From assembly GCF_016653635.2 (NCBI RefSeq), contig NZ_CP067420.1:508501-572500 (forward strand): a stretch of DNA of 64,000 nucleotides, in the 5' to 3' direction. The notes beneath the pieces were generated by a model. The model saw only the letters and a list, made by a program, of their open reading frames with translations. It did no database searches and was not told where the DNA came from. Source of the DNA: Skermanella sp. TT6. GTDB lineage: Bacteria > Pseudomonadota > Alphaproteobacteria > Azospirillales > Azospirillaceae. Positions 7,633 to 16,399 of this stretch are shown piece after piece. Each line of letters starts with the position of its first letter. Position 1 is the stretch's first letter. Made by a program: the position numbers and the translations under genes.

Positions 7633-8164
7633 TTCGCATTGGGTAAGCCGCTGTTTCGAAACGAGTTTTTGAGCGGATCAGGTTTCATCCCCTCATTTAG
7701 CCCCATATCACAACGCGGCTGTGGGCGATTTGACATGGACAACGGCGAACCATTGACGGGCGGAGCGGATATCGCGCCATAATCCCGGAAACTGTGATCG
7801 TGTCCCAGGCAGTGGTGTAGGAGCACCAGTTCCGGGTCAGGCCCGTAGGGAAGGGCGCAGCCGACCGGAGGGCCTGACCCGGAACGAACTGGCTGTCGCT
7901 GACGAGCGTCGTTTGGAATGGTGCATATTCCGGCTCTGGAACTTCCCACGCGAGCCGAGTGCGTTCGAACTGTATCCGCCGCTTGATGCCCACGTGACGC
8001 TTACAGCCATAACCTTCCAGGCCGGCTTCTCCTGAGTCAGGCCGGCGCTCATCGTGAAGTCGTCGTTCAGCACCGCCGCCGCGTCGGCCAGCTTCAGCCA
8101 TTCACCCGATGATCAAGCTCACATTATTGAAGCTGCAAGCGTTAGCCCCCCGACAAGGACCGGT
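7633..8164. other. Gap after tRNA-Ser with a long perfect hairpin, no supported gene
   Basis: Open frames exist on both strands (for example 7837-8073 minus) but none has a recognisable domain, ribosome binding site or conserved-looking composition. The one clear object is a 16-bp perfect inverted repeat, GTTCCGGGTCAGGCCC at 7829-7844 and its complement at 7870-7885, with a 25-nt loop. The segment looks like decayed accessory DNA. Confidence 0.5.
7829..7885. repeat. Perfect 16-bp inverted repeat
   Basis: GTTCCGGGTCAGGCCC (7829-7844) is exactly complementary to 7870-7885. No T tract follows on either strand, so it is not an ordinary terminator. A REP-type element or relic of a mobile element end is possible. 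Confidence 0.8.
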
Positions 8165-8602
8165 TCAGGTTGAACGCACAATGATGGTCAGGCGCCGTGA
8201 ACGGTGGATTTCGACGATCCTGCGGCGCAGCGTCTCGAACACATCCTCCGGCAGGAATCCGTAGTCGAAGCGGTCGGGACGGGCCGGCGAGACTGGACGC
8301 AGGTCCGGTCCTGGCCAGACGAAGCGGTTCACCTCGTCGGCGATGATCCATGACGCCTCGGCATCGAGACCAAGGTGCCGTTTGACCTTCATCGGCAGAA
8401 GCACGGCGGTGGCAGAATCGGTCGGCGGCCGATGCGTGACCGGGACCACCGTCACCACCAGGTCGCCATCCTGTTGCCGCGCCGTCAGCACGATGGCGCA
8501 GGGGCGGTTCTTCACTCCTTCCTCCTGACCGCGATGGTGCTCGTGCCGCCAAAGATAGGCGTAGCGGATGACGAGACCGGGCGCTGGAGCCGGCAGCGGC
8601 AT
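8165..8602 (-). CDS. PemK/MazF-like toxin
   Basis: Probable endoribonuclease toxin, 145 aa. The opening MPLPAPAPGLVIRYAYLW then RGQEEGVKNRPCAIVL is the PemK/MazF beta-barrel start, in which NRPCAIV contains the conserved arginine. VVTVVPVTHRPP corresponds to the second strand with the usual Thr/His, and FGFLP-like text (FDYGFLPEDVFETLRRRI) to the end of the domain. It lies 22 bp downstream of a Phd-type antitoxin gene on the same strand, the expected antitoxin-first order. The assignment rests on motif similarity and this pairing. Confidence 0.75.
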   Translation of the reverse strand: MPLPAPAPGLVIRYAYLWRHEHHRGQEEGVKNRPCAIVLTARQQDGDLVVTVVPVTHRPPTDSATAVLLPMKVKRHLGLDAEASWIIADEVNRFVWPGPDLRPVSPARPDRFDYGFLPEDVFETLRRRIVEIHRSRRLTIIVRST

Positions 8603-8624
8603 CTATGCGTTCACGGACGGGAGA

Positions 8625-8882
8625 TCACGGCAGGTCGTCGCTGCGGTACCGGTGCTCGTCCGGAATGCGCGCCGTTTCGATCGCCGCGATATCGTCTTCA
8701 CTGAGTTCGGCGACCGCCAGTGCCTGTCGGTCGAGCCGCCTCAGGCGTTCGTATTCGCCGGCCGACAGGATCACCACGCTGGGACGGCCGTACTTGGTCA
8801 CGATCACCGGTTCGACCAGCGCCTGATCCTGATAACGGCCGAAGTTCTTCTGGACATCGCCCGCAGTGACGGAGTGGGACAT
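8625..8882 (-). CDS. Phd/YefM-family antitoxin
   Basis: An 85-aa antitoxin. VTAGDVQKNFGRYQDQAL, EPVIVTKYGRPSVVILSAGEYERL is the standard Phd/YefM DNA-binding and dimerisation domain (residues 5-50). The charged C-terminal tail (SEDDIAAIETARIPDEHRY) would wrap the toxin. It precedes the PemK-like gene and should autoregulate the pair. Good family match; the pairing with a PemK rather than RelE/Doc toxin is known but less common. Confidence 0.85.
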   Translation of the reverse strand: MSHSVTAGDVQKNFGRYQDQALVEPVIVTKYGRPSVVILSAGEYERLRRLDRQALAVAELSEDDIAAIETARIPDEHRYRSDDLP

Positions 8883-9496
8883 AGGCTATCTCCTAAATCT
8901 TACGGAAGATACGGAACATCGGCGGATGCGTCAACGAGGAAGACCAGAGACTGGCCGCTGAGCCCCGCCTTGCCAAGCGGCGAATGCTCGAAGCCGGTTC
9001 CCGCCTCTCCACCTCTGCTCGGATACCCATTGTACCGCGCTGCCGAGAACCTGAAGCGACCTCGACGGTGTCTTCGAAGAAGTGTTCCATCAGACCAAAA
9101 GCCGCCGATCCGGTAAACGGCGCTCCGGACCCGATCCGGCGATACCAGGGCAGGAACAGGAATGGCACCACGAAGGGGCAAGGCGCCGCCGCAGCCCATA
9201 CTGAACGCGATGCAGGGCATCGTCTACGGGAGCGACCGGCGGGTGAAGCGACAGCATGTGAAGTGGTGCCATATCGAGGTGTCATATACAGTGCCCGTCA
9301 GGCCGCCCGTCGTGGCCGCAGCCATGAGCGTCGGGAAAGTGTATTCTCCGGGTGCGCGTTTTGCCGTGGGTGCCGAGATGGGAACTCGTCGGATGAGCCA
9401 GTCCGCTCTCGTCCACCGAGCAGAGGAAGCCGGGCTCGTTGCAAAATGGGCTATCGGTCACCGGGCGGATTGCTCCGGGAAAGAGGAGGAGATGCT
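8883..9496. other. Gap between two toxin-antitoxin pairs, no supported gene
   Basis: Several overlapping open frames span this 614-bp stretch on both strands (a minus-strand frame at 8893-9285 is the longest). None has a ribosome binding site or a domain I recognise. AGGAGAT just left of 8882 belongs to the antitoxin. It probably consists of eroded accessory sequence. Confidence 0.45.
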
Positions 9497-9805
9497 GTGC
9501 CGGGCCGCCTGTTTTCCGACCGCGCCGCCCTTGAGGCGCTGTGCCGACGCTTCCATGTCCGCCGGCTTTCCCTGTTCGGCTCCACCCTGAAAGGGACCGC
9601 GCGGCCGGACAGCGACATCGATTTGCTGGTGGAATTCGCGCCAGGGCGGGAACCGGGCTATCTGGCGCTGGGCGAACTCCAGGCCCGGCTTTCCGCCCTG
9701 GCGGATGGGCGGCCCGTGGACCTCCGCACCCCTGAGGAGCTGAGCCACCATTTCCGCAACGCCGTGGTGCAGGCGGCCGAGGTGCAGTATGCCGCCGGAG
9801 GATAG
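9497..9805 (+). CDS. MNT-type minimal nucleotidyltransferase antitoxin (MntA-like)
   Basis: 102 aa from a GTG start, chosen because GAGGAGGAG lies just upstream. LSLFGSTLKGTARPDSDIDLLVEF carries the GS-x10-DxD signature intact (here quoted in two parts: GSTLKGTARP and DSDID). In HEPN/MNT (type VII) systems this protein neutralises the HEPN RNase by polyadenylylating it. The downstream hepT gene overlaps by 17 bp, indicating translational coupling. Confidence 0.88.
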   Translation: MPGRLFSDRAALEALCRRFHVRRLSLFGSTLKGTARPDSDIDLLVEFAPGREPGYLALGELQARLSALADGRPVDLRTPEELSHHFRNAVVQAAEVQYAAGG

Positions 9806-10127
9806 GATCCGCATCCTGCACATGATCGAGGCGGCGAACACGGCCTTGCGCTTCGTCACCGGGCGCCGGCGCGAGGATCTCGACAACGACGAGATGCTAT
9901 TGTTCGCCTTGCTCCGTGCCGTCGAGGTTGTCGGGGAGGCCGCCTCGCGGGTCTCCCCTGAAACACGCGCCGCAGCTCCCGCCGTACCATGGGCATCGAT
10001 CGTCGCCATGCGGAACCGATTGGTCCACGCGTATTTCGACGTCGACCGTAATATCGTCTGGAGAACTGTGACCGAGGAGCTTCCGCCGCTGATCTCACTC
10101 CTGGATTCCCTGACGGAAAATGAATGA
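9789..10127 (+). CDS. HEPN-domain RNase toxin (HepT-like)
   Basis: 112-aa all-helical HEPN protein. The ribonuclease motif R-x4-H is present in MRNRLVHAYFDVDRNIVW, including the tyrosine two residues after His that the MNT partner AMPylates in studied systems. Other family text: FVTGRRREDLDNDEMLLFALLRAVEVVGEAA. It overlaps the MNT gene by 17 bp. All key residues are intact, so the toxin is predicted active. Confidence 0.9.
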   Translation: MPPEDRIRILHMIEAANTALRFVTGRRREDLDNDEMLLFALLRAVEVVGEAASRVSPETRAAAPAVPWASIVAMRNRLVHAYFDVDRNIVWRTVTEELPPLISLLDSLTENE

Positions 10128-10154
10128 TGAGCGCCCGCGACATTCGCCGCCCCC

Positions 10155-10976
10155 TCAGCCGACCCGCCGCTCCAGCCACCCGACCGCGAAATCCGTGATC
10201 GCCGCCGCGTCCACCAGCGCCGCGGGCGCGTCCCCGACCAGCCCCCGGGCACCCCGGCCGGCCGCCAGGAACTCCTCCACGACGGTGCCGAAGTAATCCT
10301 CCTTCAGGCCGGGGACGACCGGATCGGCGGTTTCGAACTCCTCCACCATGCGCCACACGGTCCCGGCCGGGGTGGCGAACGGGACCTCCTGCCGGCGGAC
10401 GCGCTTGCCCGGGAGGCGCGCCAGATGCTCGGCATGGTGCAGCAGGGTCATGGTGTCCAGAGGTGCTCCGACCATCAGCACCTTGCCGCGCGCGGCGACC
10501 AGCTTCGCCAGGGGCGATCCCTCGCCGTAGCCGTAGTCGAGCGGATGGTCGGCGGTGAACCACGCAGTCCGCGCGCCGACGGCGGCGACGGATGCCCCGG
10601 GGTTGCCGCTCCGCCGGCTGCCGGGATAGGTCCGGACGAACTCCGCCAGGATGCCGTTGTCCCGCGCCGCCCGCGAGGCCAGGGGGTCGAAGGGGGGCAC
10701 GTGGGGGCGCCAAGCCCTGGGGACGCGGCCGTCCCGGTCCAGCAATTCGTCGTACCGGGCGTCCCAATCGGTATAGGCGAGGATGGTTCCGCCCGGGCCG
10801 CCCGCGCCGCCGACCGCGTCGAGCAAGGCGCCGATCAGCGCGTCGGGGCCGTTCAGCAGCCGCCCGACGCGGCTCATGGCGGCGTGGACCATGACGGCGT
10901 CGCCGGGGCGGATGCCCAGACGCTCGATATCGTCGCGCAACGAAGTCCTTGTCCGGAAAGGCAATTCCAGGGTCAT
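10155..10976 (-). CDS. Aminoglycoside N(3)-acetyltransferase, AAC(3)-III-like
   Basis: Acetyl-CoA dependent acetyltransferase of the antibiotic_NAT fold, 273 aa. The order of blocks is GIRPGDAVMVHAAMSRVG, GTILAYTDWDARY, PPFDPLASRAARDNGILAEF, SGNPGASVAAVGART, TADHPLDYGYGEGSPLAKL, VLMVGAPLDTMTLLHHAEHLA. This wording is closer to AAC(3)-III/VIII than AAC(3)-II or IV; the Asn where other subclasses have His (SxHP) is also found in AAC(3)-III as I recall it. Chromosomal relatives often act on unknown amines, so resistance is possible but unproven. Confidence 0.88.
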   Translation of the reverse strand: MTLELPFRTRTSLRDDIERLGIRPGDAVMVHAAMSRVGRLLNGPDALIGALLDAVGGAGGPGGTILAYTDWDARYDELLDRDGRVPRAWRPHVPPFDPLASRAARDNGILAEFVRTYPGSRRSGNPGASVAAVGARTAWFTADHPLDYGYGEGSPLAKLVAARGKVLMVGAPLDTMTLLHHAEHLARLPGKRVRRQEVPFATPAGTVWRMVEEFETADPVVPGLKEDYFGTVVEEFLAAGRGARGLVGDAPAALVDAAAITDFAVGWLERRVG

Positions 10977-11108
10977 GCCGTTTTCGCCCTTTGCTGCCCT
11001 ATTTTGTCCTATCCGGGACGAAACTTGTAATAGCGAAATGACCCATTAATGCTCCACAAAACTGCTTAGAACCCGGGCACCGCTGATCGAGGGTGCAGGC
11101 GCCATTCC

Positions 11109-12500
11109 ATGAAAACCAGATCCCGCCTTACGCTGCTTGTCGCCGCCGCGTCGATGACCTGCGCCATCCAGGCCGCCGGTCCCGCATGGGCCCAGACGCA
11201 GGCGCAAACACAGGCTCAGGCCCAAGCACAGGCCAACACCGTGGACCCCGCCTGGTTCCGGACGCCGGAACCCCAGGGCACCGGGGCCAGAACCATCCCG
11301 GTCCGCAGCGGGCAGTCGCTCCAGGACGCGCTGAACCGCGCCAAGCCCGGCGACGTGGTCGAGATCCACGAGGGAGTCCACAAGGCCTCGAGGGGCTTCG
11401 TCATCCTCAACTCCGGCACGCCGTCGCAGTGGATCACCGTGCGCGCCGCGGCGGGGGCGACGCCGACGCTCGACCTGAACAACACGGGGTCGTTCCAGAT
11501 CACCGCGTCCAACATCGTGGTCGAGGGGCTGGAGATCGTCAACGGCCTGGGCGACAACATCCATATCTCCCCGTGGCAGGGATCGATCCGCAACATCATC
11601 GTGCGCGGCATGAAGATCCATTCGCTGAAGACGGGTGCCGGCGCGGCGATCAAGATCAACCGGAACAACCAGATCAGGGCCGACGTCGAGAACGTCTATA
11701 TCGAGGACTCCGACCTTCAGCAGCCGATCAACAACGCCGTCGTGGACGGTGTCGGCGTGCGCACCGCCGTGGTCCGGAACAACTGGATCCACAACCCGAC
11801 CCAGGGCAATTCCGGCATCTTCTTCAAGGGCGGCTCCTCCCAGGTCCTGATCGAGGGCAACCTGATCAGCGGCATCCGGGGCAATTCGGCGCTCATGCTG
11901 GGCGGCAACAGCGGCGGGCAGTATTTCGACCCGGATTTCGCCTCGCAGGAAGGCGTGGACCAGATCGCGCGCAACAACATCATCGCCGACTACGACGATT
12001 CCGCCATCGAGGTCCGGGGCGTGGTGCGCGGCGCGATCTATCACAACACCATCGTCGGCGCCTCGCCCTACACCGCCTTCCGCCTGACCTACGGCAACAA
12101 CGCCGCCGGCGGGCGGAGCGGCAACCAGCAGATCACGATCAGCGACAACCTGGTCATCCACACCGCGCCCACCCCCATGATGTATGCCTGGAACGACGGC
12201 AACGTGGGCAGCTTCAGCGTCGGCCCGCAGCTGTGGGCGGGGCTGTTCAAGCAGTACGAGCGCAACGGCCTGCCGACCTTCCCGCAGAAATTCGACGTGC
12301 CGGTCAGCCGGTACGACGTCGCCAACATCGTGCGGAACCCGAGCTACGAGGGCCTGGCCGGCCTGGACGACGCCCGCTCGCGCTATGCCCTGACCGCCCG
12401 CAGCCCGGCGCTGGGCAACGCCAGCGGCCTGACCAGGACGCTGTTCGACGCCGTCGGCGAGGCGCGCGCGAAGATGCCCTCGCTGGGCGCGCTGGAGTAG
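11109..12500 (+). CDS. Secreted right-handed beta-helix protein, candidate polysaccharide lyase
   Basis: 463 aa with a signal peptide (1-29, cleavage after AWA) and then a QAQTQAQAQAQA low-complexity linker. The mature part is a parallel beta-helix: IPVRSGQSLQDALNRAKPGD, VVEIHEGVHKASRGFVIL, WITVRAAAGATPTLDLNN, and repeated coils such as ISDNLVIH, ARNNIIADYDDSAIEVRG and IYHNTIVG. The first coils resemble PL6 alginate/chondroitinase-B-like lyases, but I cannot point to a catalytic Lys/Arg pair. It lies 3.8 kb from the uronate operon, which could use its products; that link is inference. Confidence 0.7.
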   Translation: MKTRSRLTLLVAAASMTCAIQAAGPAWAQTQAQTQAQAQAQANTVDPAWFRTPEPQGTGARTIPVRSGQSLQDALNRAKPGDVVEIHEGVHKASRGFVILNSGTPSQWITVRAAAGATPTLDLNNTGSFQITASNIVVEGLEIVNGLGDNIHISPWQGSIRNIIVRGMKIHSLKTGAGAAIKINRNNQIRADVENVYIEDSDLQQPINNAVVDGVGVRTAVVRNNWIHNPTQGNSGIFFKGGSSQVLIEGNLISGIRGNSALMLGGNSGGQYFDPDFASQEGVDQIARNNIIADYDDSAIEVRGVVRGAIYHNTIVGASPYTAFRLTYGNNAAGGRSGNQQITISDNLVIHTAPTPMMYAWNDGNVGSFSVGPQLWAGLFKQYERNGLPTFPQKFDVPVSRYDVANIVRNPSYEGLAGLDDARSRYALTARSPALGNASGLTRTLFDAVGEARAKMPSLGALE

Positions 12501-12527
12501 GGCGGGGGCCGCTCCCGCCCGCGCGGC

Positions 12528-12968
12528 CTATCGGCGGCGGCCGTCCGGATCGTCCAGGCGGCGGCCGCACAGCAGGTCCAGGGCCATGACGCCCGCCACC
12601 GCCGCGGTGGCCGCGGCCACCCTTTCCGCGTCGGAGCGGTCCGAGGCCCAGGCCCTGCCCAGCAGCGCCAGGTCGATCGCGTCGCCGCCGACCCGGGCCC
12701 AGACCCAATCGGCGCGGGCCGGCCGGCGGGTCGCCAGGATGCCGATCTCGCTGGCGATCTCCCGCACACCGACCGCCCGCATCGCCGCCAGGCTCTCCTC
12801 CCCGTCGGGCACCCCGATCAGCCGCGCCATCCCCGCGGGTGCCGCGATCTGCGCCATCCCCAGCGCCAGGCTGAACCAGCCCAGCCCCCGGGCCAGCCGC
12901 TCGCCCGTCCCGTCGGCGTGCCGCCACGGCACCGGCCGGGTCTCCCGGTTCTCCCGATAAGCAGTCAT
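12528..12968 (-). CDS. Small membrane protein, DUF4267-like
   Basis: 146 aa with four short hydrophobic stretches. The text LGWFSLALGMAQIAAPAGMARLIGV, AMRAVGVREIASEIGILATR, WVWARVGGDAIDLALLGRA (each under 26 aa and overlapping known family wording) is what is often found at the N-terminus of cyclase/dehydrase-type membrane proteins; here it stands alone. GGAGG lies 9 bases before the second of two close ATGs, so 12968 is preferred over 12974. Function unknown. It is convergent with the beta-helix gene, 27 bp away. Confidence 0.6.
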   Translation of the reverse strand: MTAYRENRETRPVPWRHADGTGERLARGLGWFSLALGMAQIAAPAGMARLIGVPDGEESLAAMRAVGVREIASEIGILATRRPARADWVWARVGGDAIDLALLGRAWASDRSDAERVAAATAAVAGVMALDLLCGRRLDDPDGRRR

Positions 12969-13370
12969 CGACATCCCTCCTCGGATCTGGCTTCCGCGCT
13001 CCGGGTCGGCCAACAGGCGCCGGCCCCCGACCTTGCGCGGTCCGCCCGGATTAACGCTTCTGCCGCGGCCGGCGGCGGTGCGGGACCGGGTACCGGGGAC
13101 CACGAGCCCTGAAGGAATACCGGCCTGCGCCACGGAACATATCCGATATCTTTCGAGAGATGTTCCAGTGTTCGCCGATACAATTGAAACATAAATCCCG
13201 GTCTCCTGAAATATCCAGGACAAATCCTTGGGCTATCACTTTGGCCGTCCGCAACGCTCCGGATCGAGATTGCGGGAACCGGGATCCTGGACCGGCCGGA
13301 AGAGGCCCGAGCCAGGCGCCCCAGATTTCAACACCGGCCCCGACGCGGGCCTGTACCAAGGGGACCACAC
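12969..13370. other. Divergent promoter region upstream of the RTX gene
   Basis: A 402-bp spacer between the leftward membrane-protein gene and the rightward RTX gene. Open frames reading through it lack ribosome sites. I see no clear operator or riboswitch. AAGGGG at 13359-13364 is the RTX ribosome binding site. Confidence 0.4.
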
Positions 13371-14546
13371 ATGGCCAATCCCACCAACGGCAACGACATC
13401 CTCGACGGCACCAACGGCAACGACGTCATCGTCGGCCTGGACGGCGAAGACATCCTGAACGGCAAGGGCGGCAACGACACCCTGATCGGCAACCGGGGCA
13501 CCGACAAGCACAATGGCGGCCACGGCAACGACAAGATCGTCTGGAACAACGGCGACGGGTCCGACTTCAACGACGGCGGCTCGGGCTACGACACCCAGAT
13601 CGTCAACGGCTCGGTCACCGACGGCGACCAGTTCGTGGTCAAGGCCAACGACTCCGGCTTCGTGTTCGACCGCGTCAACCTGGTGCCCTTCAAGCTGACC
13701 GACAAGAACATCGAGAAGCTGGAAGTGAACGGCGGCGGCGGCCACGACACGCTGAAGATCGGCGACATGACCGGTACCAGCCTCAAGGAGGTCCTGTTCA
13801 ACGGCGGCCACGGCGACGATTTCCTGGATGCCAGCGCCACCAACATCCCCGTCAAGGCGAACGGCGGCTCGGGCAACGACACGATGCTCGGCGGCTCCGC
13901 CGACGACGTGCTGAACGGCGACGGCGGCAACGACGTGCTGGTCGGCGGCCGGGGCACCGACAAGCACAATGGCGGCCACGGCAACGACACCATCGTCTGG
14001 AACAACGGCGACGGGTCCGACTTCAACGACGGCGGCTCCGGCTACGACACCCAGGTGGTCAACGGCGCCAACGCCGCCGGCGACGAGTTCGTGGTCAAGG
14101 CCAACGGCTCCGGCTTCGTGTTCGACCGCGTCAACCTGGTGCCGTTCAAGCTGACCGACAAGAACATCGAGAAGCTGGAGGTCAACGGCGGCGGCGGCGA
14201 CGACAAGCTGAAGATCGGCAACATGGCCGGGACCAGCCTGAAGGAAGCCGTCTTCAGCGGCGGCTCGGGCAACGACAGGCTGGACGCCTCCCACGCCCAC
14301 ATCAAGGTCACGGCCGACGGCGGGCACGGCCACGACTGGCTCACCGGCGGCTCGAAGGACGACATCCTGAAGGGCGGCGCGGGCGACGACCATATCAGCG
14401 GCGGGCACGGCGACGACAAGATCTACGGCGGCGCGGGCAAGGACACGCTGACCGGCGGCAGCGGCGCCGACCATTTCTACGTGGACAAGTACGACGTGAT
14501 CACGGACTTCCAGAAGGGGATCGACACCATCCACTGGATCGCCTGA
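13371..14546 (+). CDS. RTX calcium-binding repeat protein, type I secretion substrate
   Basis: 391 aa, no N-terminal signal. GGxGxDxx nonapeptides occur in three clusters (residues about 5-55, 160-200, 305-375), for example GGAGDDHISGGHGDDKIYGG near the C-terminus. Two non-repeat modules of about 110 aa separate them (FVVKAN-SGFVFDRVNLVPFKL then TDKNIEKLEVNGGGG). The protein holds an internal duplication with a 152-residue period (13490-13790 against 13946-14246), nearly identical in DNA. The final DHFYVDKYDVITDFQKGIDT is the usual secretion-signal-like end. Calcium-triggered folding outside the cell is family knowledge. No enzymatic domain is visible. Confidence 0.85.
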   Translation: MANPTNGNDILDGTNGNDVIVGLDGEDILNGKGGNDTLIGNRGTDKHNGGHGNDKIVWNNGDGSDFNDGGSGYDTQIVNGSVTDGDQFVVKANDSGFVFDRVNLVPFKLTDKNIEKLEVNGGGGHDTLKIGDMTGTSLKEVLFNGGHGDDFLDASATNIPVKANGGSGNDTMLGGSADDVLNGDGGNDVLVGGRGTDKHNGGHGNDTIVWNNGDGSDFNDGGSGYDTQVVNGANAAGDEFVVKANGSGFVFDRVNLVPFKLTDKNIEKLEVNGGGGDDKLKIGNMAGTSLKEAVFSGGSGNDRLDASHAHIKVTADGGHGHDWLTGGSKDDILKGGAGDDHISGGHGDDKIYGGAGKDTLTGGSGADHFYVDKYDVITDFQKGIDTIHWIA

Positions 14547-14639
14547 TCCCCGCCCGAACGGGAAACGGGAAAGACTGCCGGGCCTGGAAGATCTCCGGGT
14601 CCGGTCCCGTCCGGGACATCTCCGCTGGAGCGCCTGACC

Positions 14640-16367
14640 ATGACACATGAAGCCCCCCCGGCCGGGCCGCCGGCCGGTGAGTTGGCCGCTGCGCCGGCCG
14701 GCGCGCTGGCCGGCGCCCTCGCGCGGTGCCGCCGGCCCCTGCTGTGGATCGCCGGGTTCAGCCTGCTGATCAACATCCTGATGCTGACCTCGTCGCTCTA
14801 CATGATGCAGGTCTTCGACCGGGTCCTCGCCTCCGGCAGCCTCGCCACCCTGGTTTTCCTGACGCTCGCCGCGGGCGGCGCGCTGGCCCTGATGAGCGGC
14901 CTCGACTATGTCCGGTCCCGGGTCCTGTCCGGCCTGGGCGAGTGGCTGGAGCGCCGGCTCGGCGCCGCGGCGCTGGAACGCTCGATCGACGGCGTCCTGG
15001 CCGGCCGGAACGAGCGCGCCGACGCGCTCCGCGACCTGGAGGCGCTGCGGGGGTTCTTCTCCGGCGGCGTGACCTTCCTGTTCGACGCGCCCTGGGTCCC
15101 TGTCTACATCGCCGCGATCTACCTGCTGCACCCCGTCCTGGGCCACATGGCGGTGGCGTCGGCGGCGGCGCTGCTGGCCCTGGCGCTCGCCAACAACGCC
15201 CTGACCGCCAGGCCGCTGGCGGCGGCCGGCACCGCGGGCCGCCGGGCGATGCGCACGGCGGAATCCGCCCTGCGCAATGCCGAGGCGGTCGAGGCCATGG
15301 ACCTGATGCCCGGCATCCTGCGGCGCTGGGACCGGGACCATGGGGAAGCCCTGGCCAACCAGGCCGCCGCGGCGCGCACCGGCGCCCTGCTGCTCAACGT
15401 CACCAAGTTCCTGCGCCAGATGGTCCAGGTCGGCATCCTGGCGCTGGGCGCCTGGCTGGTCGTCCGCCACGAGCTGACCGGCGGGGCCATGATCGCGGCA
15501 TCGATCATCCTGAGCCGCGCGCTCCAGCCGGTCGAGCTGGCGATCGGCGGCTGGAAGCAGGTATCCAACGCCCGGGCCGCGCGGCGGCGCCTTGACACCT
15601 TCTTCGGCCGGCCCCGGCGCCGGCCCCGCGGCCTGCCGCTGCCCGCGCCGAAGGGCCATCTGACCGTCGAGGACTTGGCGTTCCGTCCGCCGGGCGCCGA
15701 CCGCCCCGTCCTGTCCGGGGTGAGCTTCGACGCGCGGCCGGGCGAGGCGGTGGCGGTGATCGGCGCCTCGGCCGCCGGCAAGTCCACCCTGGCCCGCCTG
15801 CTGGTCGGCCTGCATCCGGCGACGGCCGGCAGCGTCCGGCTGGACGGCGCCGAGATCTTCGCCTGGCGGCGCGACGACATCGGGCGCCATGTCGGCTACC
15901 TGCCCCAGGATATCGAGCTGTTCGCCGGCACCGTGGCCGACAACATCGCCCGCCTGCATGCGCCCGACCCGGAAGCGGTGGTGGCCGCCGCCCGGCTCGC
16001 TGACTGCCACGACATGATCCTGAGGCTGCCCAAGGGCTACGACACGGAGATCGGCGACGGCGGCGCGATGCTGTCGGGCGGCCAGCGCCAGCGGATCGGC
16101 CTGGCCCGCGCCCTCTACGGCGATCCCCGGCTGGTCGTGCTCGACGAGCCGAACGCCAGCCTGGACGTGGAGGGGGACGAGGCCCTGACCCGGGCGATCG
16201 CCGCCCTGAAGCGCGGCGGCGCCACCGTGGTCGTGATCGGCCACCGGCCCAGCACGCTGGCCCAGACGGAACGCATCCTCGTGCTCGCCGAAGGACGCCT
16301 CCAGCTGTTCGGCCCGCGCGCCGCGGTGATCGACCACCTGAAGCAGCGGCAGGTCCACGCCGTCTAG
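14640..16367 (+). CDS. Type I secretion ABC transporter, PrtD/HasD type
   Basis: 575-aa inner-membrane exporter. The N-terminal half is an ABC_membrane domain (about 35-310) with LTSSLYMMQVFDRVLASGS and ETLLFD-like FLFDAPWVPVYIAAIYLL, and no C39 peptidase domain. The ATPase half has Walker A GASAAGKST, signature LSGGQRQRIGLARAL, Walker B LVVLDEPNASLD and the switch His in VVVIGHRPS. This is the subclass that exports RTX proteins with C-terminal signals; the RTX gene lies 93 bp upstream. No outer-membrane TolC partner is encoded here. Confidence 0.93.
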   Translation: MTHEAPPAGPPAGELAAAPAGALAGALARCRRPLLWIAGFSLLINILMLTSSLYMMQVFDRVLASGSLATLVFLTLAAGGALALMSGLDYVRSRVLSGLGEWLERRLGAAALERSIDGVLAGRNERADALRDLEALRGFFSGGVTFLFDAPWVPVYIAAIYLLHPVLGHMAVASAAALLALALANNALTARPLAAAGTAGRRAMRTAESALRNAEAVEAMDLMPGILRRWDRDHGEALANQAAAARTGALLLNVTKFLRQMVQVGILALGAWLVVRHELTGGAMIAASIILSRALQPVELAIGGWKQVSNARAARRRLDTFFGRPRRRPRGLPLPAPKGHLTVEDLAFRPPGADRPVLSGVSFDARPGEAVAVIGASAAGKSTLARLLVGLHPATAGSVRLDGAEIFAWRRDDIGRHVGYLPQDIELFAGTVADNIARLHAPDPEAVVAAARLADCHDMILRLPKGYDTEIGDGGAMLSGGQRQRIGLARALYGDPRLVVLDEPNASLDVEGDEALTRAIAALKRGGATVVVIGHRPSTLAQTERILVLAEGRLQLFGPRAAVIDHLKQRQVHAV

Positions 16368-16399
16368 CCGGCCCTGCACAGTGGTTTCGATCGATTTGC

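Noticed and set aside
8893-9285. Minus-strand open frame of 130 codons between the toxin-antitoxin pairs
   Set aside because: No start context, no recognisable motif, and equally long frames overlap it on both strands.
13371-14546. RTX repeats considered as a CRISPR-like or tandem DNA array
   Set aside because: The repetition follows a protein nonapeptide in one intact frame; there are no unique spacers of constant length.
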